DNA of 64,000 nt from JAITVM01 sp031551135 (GTDB taxonomy: Bacteria; Bacillota; Clostridia; Lachnospirales; JAITVM01): positions 62,001 through 126,000 of the forward strand of contig JAVBOA010000004.1 of NCBI GenBank assembly GCA_031551135.1. Reading direction: 5' to 3'. The stretch's first letter is position 1, and each line of letters starts with the position of its first letter. A model generated the notes under the pieces. That model was not told where the DNA came from, ran no database searches, and saw only the letters and a list, made by a program, of their open reading frames with translations. Position numbers and translations under genes: made by a program. Shown here piece after piece: positions 59,297 through 64,000 of the stretch.

Positions 59297-59307
59297 AGGG
59301 GTTTGGG

Positions 59308-61473
59308 ATGAAAAAATACATTGTTCAGAATATTACCGAAACTTTGGAAAAAAATTATATGCCTTACGCAATGAGCGTTATAATTTCGCGTGCCATTCCG
59401 GAAATAGACGGCTTTAAACCCGCTCACCGAAAGCTTTTATACACAATGTACGAAATGGGGCTTTTGAAAGGAAAACGTGTTAAGTCGAACGACGTTGTCG
59501 GTCAAACTATGCGCCTAAATCCGCATGGAGACAGTGCAATTTATGAAACTCTCGTTCGCCTCACGCGCGGAAATGAAGCGCTTTTGCACCCGTTTATCGA
59601 TTCTAAAGGAAATTTTGGAAAACAGTCGTCTCGTGATATGGCGTATGCCGCTTCGAGATATACAGAAGTAAAATTAGACACGCTTTGCGAGGAGATTTTT
59701 AAAGATATAGATAAAAATACCGTGGATTTTATGGACAATTATACCGGCTCTTCGAAAGAACCTGTTCTTTTGCCGACTACTTTTCCGAATGTTCTTGTTA
59801 CTCCGAATTTAGGAATCGCCGTCGGGATGGCAAGCTCAATTTGTTCATTTAATTTGAAAGAAATCTGCGACGCTACAATCGCTTTTATAAAAAATCCCGA
59901 AATCGATTTGAAAAAATATATTTCGGGGCCGGATTTTGCGTCGGGCGGCGAGCTTATTTATAACGAAGCCGAAACCGATACGATTTTTAGAACCGGCCGC
60001 GGTTCGTTTAAATTGCGCGCGAAATACCGCTATGACAAGAAAAATTCCTGTATCGAAATATATCAGATTCCTTATACTACAACTTTGGAATTGATTATAG
60101 ATAAGACAATTCAGCTTATTAAGTCCAATAAAATAAAGGAAATAAACGATATTCGGGACGAAACCGACCTTAACGGCTTGAAAATCACAATCGATATAAA
60201 ACGAAACTGCAATCCCGATATTCTGATGGGTAAACTTTTTAAACTGACTCCTTTGCAGGACAGCTTTTCGTGTAATTTCAATATTTTAATAGAGGGCAAG
60301 CCGATGACTTTGGGTATTCGCCAGATTCTCGATAATTGGGTAAAATTCCGTCTAAAATGTATTTCACGCAGAATAAATTTTGATATTCAAAAAAAATCGG
60401 AAAAGCTCCATTTATTAAACGGTTTATCAAAAATATTGCTTGATATTGACCGGGCGATAAAAATTATTCGTGATACAGACGAAGACAAAGAAGTAATTCC
60501 GAATTTAATGAATTCCTTTGAAATCGATAAAATCCAAGCTGATTTTATTGCCGATATCAAACTCAGAAATTTAAATAAGGAATATTTTCTTAATAAAATT
60601 AAAGAAACAGACGATTTAAAAAAGGAGATAGAGGACTTAAAATTCATTTTGGAACACGAAAACGAAATGAAAAATATTATCAGCAAAGAATTGAAAGAAA
60701 TCTCGAAAAAATTTGGTATTCCGCGCAAAACAGACATAATTCACGAAACAAAAGTCGAGGAGATTTCGGAAGACGAATTTATTCCGGATTATCCTGTTAA
60801 ACTTTTTTTGACAAAACATAATTATTTTAAAAAAATTCCGCTCGTGTCGCTGCGGTTTGCGAATGAACAAAATATTAAAGAAGACGATTATATTATTCAG
60901 GAATCCGAAGCTACAAATAAATCCGATTTATTGTTTTTTTCGAATTTCAGAAATGTTTATAAATGCAAAGCTTATGATATCCCCGACAGCAAAGCCAGTG
61001 TTTTGGGCGAATATCTGGAAAACAGCTTGAAATTGGAAGAGGGCGAAGAAATAATTTACACCGTTTCGACTTTGGATTATTCGGGAAATATGATTTTCGG
61101 CTACGAAAACGGGAAGATTTCAAAGATTCCGCTATCTTCTTATTACACAAAGATTAACCGCAGAAAATTAATTAATTCTTTCGGCTCGAAATCGGAATGT
61201 ATTTTTATTGATTTTTGCACCGAAGATAAAGATTATTTATTGATACGGGATAAAGACAGAGGGCTTTTGATTTCGTCCTCGCTTATTTCCGCAAAGGAAA
61301 CCAAAAATTCGAACGGCATTCAGGTTTTTAATCTGAAACAAGGCTCGCTTATAACTAAAATCTTGCGCGCGGACGAATTTATTTCCGAAGATATCGAATA
61401 TTATCGAAACAATAAAATACCTTCTGCAGGACATTTTTTTGTAGACCAAGATAAAAAATCAAACAATATTTAA
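59308..61473 (+). CDS. divergent type II topoisomerase subunit A (GyrA/ParC-like)
   Basis: The 721 residues contain the catalytic Tyr 118 (AASRYTEVKL), the quinolone region (RLNPHGDSAIYETLVRL, with Ser at the usual position), PNLGIAVGMASSI and a coiled-coil tower. The C-terminal pinwheel domain (~240 residues) is short, and the GyrA box is not visible. It should form a heterotetramer with the gene product upstream. ATG 59308 follows GAGGGG. Confidence 0.9.
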   Translation: MKKYIVQNITETLEKNYMPYAMSVIISRAIPEIDGFKPAHRKLLYTMYEMGLLKGKRVKSNDVVGQTMRLNPHGDSAIYETLVRLTRGNEALLHPFIDSKGNFGKQSSRDMAYAASRYTEVKLDTLCEEIFKDIDKNTVDFMDNYTGSSKEPVLLPTTFPNVLVTPNLGIAVGMASSICSFNLKEICDATIAFIKNPEIDLKKYISGPDFASGGELIYNEAETDTIFRTGRGSFKLRAKYRYDKKNSCIEIYQIPYTTTLELIIDKTIQLIKSNKIKEINDIRDETDLNGLKITIDIKRNCNPDILMGKLFKLTPLQDSFSCNFNILIEGKPMTLGIRQILDNWVKFRLKCISRRINFDIQKKSEKLHLLNGLSKILLDIDRAIKIIRDTDEDKEVIPNLMNSFEIDKIQADFIADIKLRNLNKEYFLNKIKETDDLKKEIEDLKFILEHENEMKNIISKELKEISKKFGIPRKTDIIHETKVEEISEDEFIPDYPVKLFLTKHNYFKKIPLVSLRFANEQNIKEDDYIIQESEATNKSDLLFFSNFRNVYKCKAYDIPDSKASVLGEYLENSLKLEEGEEIIYTVSTLDYSGNMIFGYENGKISKIPLSSYYTKINRRKLINSFGSKSECIFIDFCTEDKDYLLIRDKDRGLLISSSLISAKETKNSNGIQVFNLKQGSLITKILRADEFISEDIEYYRNNKIPSAGHFFVDQDKKSNNI

Positions 61474-61861
61474 AACCCTTGGGCTTGCCGCCCAAACCTG
61501 CCTTCTTTTTTGAAAGAAGTAAAGAACTTTTGCAATTGTGAACAAAGAAGCTTTCAGCTTATGGGCGAACTCGTTTCGCCCTTTATAGGATAAAAATATA
61601 TTGCTAAATTATGTTAGTCTTGCTACTTTATGATTATAATTGTATTATTCTTATTTACTTATATATAATTATATTTCATAATAGGATTTGACAATGTTTG
61701 GAACACAAACATAAATGAGCGAAGATATTTTTTTAAATTTTTAGTAAAACACATGTTAATTATTATTAGCGCATATCTATATATGAACCGGTAAACGCAA
61801 ACGGACGGAGTTTCGCGGCGGTTTGTATTGTAGAATGTTGTAGAAACAAAGGAGTTATATT
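61474..61861. other. intergenic region with several hairpins upstream of the GHL10 gene
   Basis: Hairpins TTGGGC/GCCCAA (near 61485-61500), CTTCTTT/GAAAGAAG (near 61503-61520) and GGGCGA/TCGCCC (near 61564-61583) follow the topoisomerase A gene, and may form a composite repeat or terminator. The tail CCCTTTATAGGAT resembles part of the MITE right end. The leader also has a short dyad near 61797-61829 of unknown meaning. Confidence 0.4.
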
Positions 61862-63373
61862 ATGAAAAAAACCATTTCCATTCTTTTAGTGCTTATGTTA
61901 CTAATGACAAATTCTGTTTTTGCTGATGCCAAAGATTTAAAATCTGAGTTCCGTGGGGTTTGGGTCGCTACGGTCTTAAATATCGACTGGCCTTCTAAAA
62001 GCAATTTATCCGCCGAAAAGCAAAAACAGGAATTTAATAAGATTCTGGATAATGTTACAGCAATGAAAATGAACGCTGTTGTTGTGCAAATCAGGCCAAC
62101 TGCGGACGCTTTATACAAATCAGATTTAAATCCTTGGTCCGAGGTTTTGACAGGAACACAAGGAAAAGACCCCGGTTATGACCCTTTAGACTATATGGTA
62201 AAAGAGGCGCATAAGCGAAATATCGAGTTCCACGCTTGGTTTAATCCGTTTAGAGTTACAAACGATACAAAATCCCGAACTTTTGCAAAAAATTCCGTTG
62301 TCAATAAATATCCGTCCTATGTGGTTAATTACGGCGGTAAGAAGTACATAGACCCGGGAATCCCCGAAGCTCGAGAATTTGTTTTAAAATCCGTTATGGA
62401 AGTTGTAAATAAATATGATATCGACGGTGTGCATTTTGATGATTATTTCTATCCTTATCCATCCGGCTCGACTTCTTTTCCGGACGCGAATTCTTTCAAA
62501 AATTACAGCCGCGGGTTCACAGATAAAGCCGCTTGGCGCAGGGACAATATAAATTTATTTGTGAAATCAGTATATGAAAATATTAAAGCCGCAAAACCTT
62601 ATGTAAAATTCGGAATTAGTCCGTTCGGAGTTTGGCGCACGAAATCAAATGATCCAAGCGGTGCAGCGGTTTCGACAACTGTCAGCTCTTTTGATACTTT
62701 GCATGCAGATGCCGTGACATGGGTAAAAAATGGATGGGTTGATTATATTGCGCCGCAAATATATTGGGAATCGGCAAACAAAGCCACGCCGTACGGAAAA
62801 ATATTTGATTTTTGGGTAAAACTCGAGGCTTCGTCGCCAAATGTACAGCTTTATATCGGTCAAGCCGCATATAAAATCGGTCAAAGCGGATGGACATTTA
62901 GAGACGAAATGCCGAATCAGATCCAACACAACCGGGCTTATTTAGAAACCAGCGGAAGTATTTTTTATAATTATTCGTCGCTTGTAAATAATCCTTTGGG
63001 AATTTTCGATAGATTGAAAAGCAATCTTTATAAAAATATAGCATTAGTTCCGCCTACAAAAAATCCTGCAAAAACTGTTCCGCTGCCGGTTAAAATAACT
63101 TCAGCGGCAAGAGACGGAAACGCTGTACGGCTGAATTTCAATAATAATGATAAGAATGTGGATTATTTTGTGATTTACCGCGCGAACGGCAATACAGCTC
63201 CAAATGTAAGCGATCCTGCAAATATTGTTAAAATAGTACGCAGTGATGGAGATACAGCAAATTCTGTTACAGATACTACAGCTTTAAAAAACACAACATA
63301 TACATACACAATAACAAGCTGTGACAGATTTAATACCGAAAGTGAAATAAGCAACAAAATTACGGTTAAATAG
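61862..63373 (+). CDS. secreted family 10-like glycosyl hydrolase (GHL10/DUF187) with a C-terminal Fn3-like domain
   Basis: A signal peptide (MKKTISILLVLMLLMTNSVFA) is followed by the GHL10 TIM-barrel domain: FRGVWVATVLNIDWPSK, AVVVQIRPTADALYKSDLNPWS, FHAWFNPFRV, YDIDGVHFDDYFYPYPSG and PFGVWRTKSNDPSG. From about residue 400 a Fn3-like domain follows (VKITSAARDGNAVRLNFNN...YTITSCDRFNTES). It probably acts on a peptidoglycan or exopolysaccharide. ATG 61862 follows AAAGGAG. The upstream gap is long. Confidence 0.9.
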   Translation: MKKTISILLVLMLLMTNSVFADAKDLKSEFRGVWVATVLNIDWPSKSNLSAEKQKQEFNKILDNVTAMKMNAVVVQIRPTADALYKSDLNPWSEVLTGTQGKDPGYDPLDYMVKEAHKRNIEFHAWFNPFRVTNDTKSRTFAKNSVVNKYPSYVVNYGGKKYIDPGIPEAREFVLKSVMEVVNKYDIDGVHFDDYFYPYPSGSTSFPDANSFKNYSRGFTDKAAWRRDNINLFVKSVYENIKAAKPYVKFGISPFGVWRTKSNDPSGAAVSTTVSSFDTLHADAVTWVKNGWVDYIAPQIYWESANKATPYGKIFDFWVKLEASSPNVQLYIGQAAYKIGQSGWTFRDEMPNQIQHNRAYLETSGSIFYNYSSLVNNPLGIFDRLKSNLYKNIALVPPTKNPAKTVPLPVKITSAARDGNAVRLNFNNNDKNVDYFVIYRANGNTAPNVSDPANIVKIVRSDGDTANSVTDTTALKNTTYTYTITSCDRFNTESEISNKITVK

Positions 63374-63380
63374 TATAAAA

Positions 63381-63413
63381 AACCCGAACTTCAAAAGTTC
63401 GGGTTAAATTTTT
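63381..63413. terminator. bidirectional terminator between the GHL10 gene and ksgA
   Basis: AACCCGAACTT pairs with AAGTTCGGGTT around CAA, with T-runs on both strands. Confidence 0.9.
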
Positions 63414-64000
63414 TTAAACCAATTTATCGGAGAAAGAATCGCTGAGCTTTGCAAAATCCGCAAGGCTCAATTTTTCGCCTCTGATATCTTTATCAAAGCC
63501 GACGCGGCATATAATTTCGCCAAGCTCGTCTTTTGTCAATTGAAAATCGCTTTGATTAAAAATAGAATTCACAAGAGTTTTTCGCCGCTGATTGAACGAA
63601 AGCCGAATCAAATTAAACAGAAGTTTTTCATCTTTGACTGAAACAGGTGGCTCATCGTAAATATTGATTCGAATAACAGCGGAATCCACGTTCGGGCGCG
63701 GCATAAAACAATTTCTGGGAACATTTGCGGCTAAATACGGAGAACCGTAATAATTTACAGCCAAGGTCAAAGCTCCGTAATCCTTCGTTCCTGCTTTTGC
63801 TTTCATACGCTCTGCGACTTCTTTTTGAATCATAACCGTAAGAGATTTCAGCCGCAAACGGCTTTCCAATAAATTCATAATTATCGGCGTTGTGATATAA
63901 TATGGCAAATTCGCCACAACTTTAATATTTTTATCGGGATGCCTTTCAATAATTTCATTCAAATCCGTTTTCAAAACATCCTGATTTATTATTTCAAAAT
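63414..64000 (-). CDS. ksgA: 16S rRNA dimethyladenosine transferase KsgA, 3' part
   Basis: It dimethylates two adjacent adenines near the 3' end of 16S rRNA. The visible part contains the catalytic NLPYYIT motif (VANLPYYITTPI), QKEVAERMKAKAGTKDYGALTL, FMPRPNVDSAVIRI and the C-terminal helical domain (SFNQRRKTLVNSI). The frame stays open past the window edge (…FEIINQDVLKTD), so the start and the SAM-binding GxGxG region are missing. Confidence 0.95.
   Translation of the reverse strand, partial: FEIINQDVLKTDLNEIIERHPDKNIKVVANLPYYITTPIIMNLLESRLRLKSLTVMIQKEVAERMKAKAGTKDYGALTLAVNYYGSPYLAANVPRNCFMPRPNVDSAVIRINIYDEPPVSVKDEKLLFNLIRLSFNQRRKTLVNSIFNQSDFQLTKDELGEIICRVGFDKDIRGEKLSLADFAKLSDSFSDKLV

Noticed and set aside
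61760..61860. Possible c-di-GMP riboswitch before the GHL10 gene (AAACGCAAACGG, GGAGTTTCGC)
   Set aside because: The conserved core of class I and II aptamers is missing; only a weak hairpin is present.
1..64000. CRISPR arrays, prophage, conjugative or transposase genes
   Set aside because: No regularly spaced repeats and no such proteins; the dispersed repeats are irregularly spaced with target duplications.

Overview
The window is AT-rich and gene-dense, and it comes from an endospore-forming, anaerobic low-G+C Firmicute of the Clostridia type. Three things support this. It carries a complete spoIIIAA-AH operon, spoIVB and spo0A. It carries anaerobe-type enzymes: an [FeFe]-hydrogenase-like sensor and two radical SAM/SPASM proteins. 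It carries the IspH-ribosomal protein S1 fusion known from Clostridia. TTG and GTG starts behind strong Shine-Dalgarno sites are common. No rRNA, tRNA, CRISPR array, prophage or transposase gene was seen.

Layout. 1-470: 3' end of a transglutaminase-like gene. 0.55-5.8 kb: spoIIIA operon. 6.2-12 kb: orphan sugar-binding lipoprotein, anSME-type radical SAM protein, chemoreceptor-linked hydrogenase, DegV. 12.3-18.1 kb: topB, YaiI/YqxD-type protein, metA, plsX-acpP-rnc. 18.1-24.8 kb: rpiR-type regulator, BaiN-like flavoprotein, aroH, cmk, plsC, ispH-rpsA, hydroxyacid dehydrogenase. 25.0-30.1 kb: rpmG-secE-nusG-rplK-rplA, a secreted transglutaminase-like protein, rplJ-rplL with an L10 leader. 30.3-36.0 kb: a cell-envelope module (solute-binding/VWA lipoprotein, XpaC, membrane-anchored solute-binding protein, TelA), then three small genes of unknown function. 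36.2-41.0 kb: metal-binding lipoprotein behind a Fur/Zur-like box, divergent HxlR regulator and MBL-like protein, mutS2. 41.2-46.8 kb: OmpR/kinase pair and two HtrA proteases. 46.9-56 kb, minus strand: nadK-argR-recN-spoIVB-spo0A, then a separate group with a phosphoesterase, a small alarmone synthetase, an M23 peptidase and a P-loop protein. 56.3-64 kb: radical SAM protein, a divergent type II topoisomerase pair, a GHL10 glycosidase and the 3' part of ksgA.

The most unusual signal is a palindromic mobile repeat (MITE-like, 29-112 bp) present in 13 copies. Nine copies are flanked by identical 3-bp target duplications of the form TNA (TAA, TTA, TGA). Three copies sit exactly in a gene's TAA stop codon, so the duplication restores the stop and the gene stays intact. 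One copy lies just upstream of the ribosome binding site of spo0A, and spo0A itself appears to start at a non-canonical AUU codon. Other points of interest are a 65-bp cloverleaf-shaped repeat, a duplicated L1-type mRNA leader, an attenuator-like region before rnc, and the TelA/XpaC/VWA operon with its neighbouring uncharacterised small genes.
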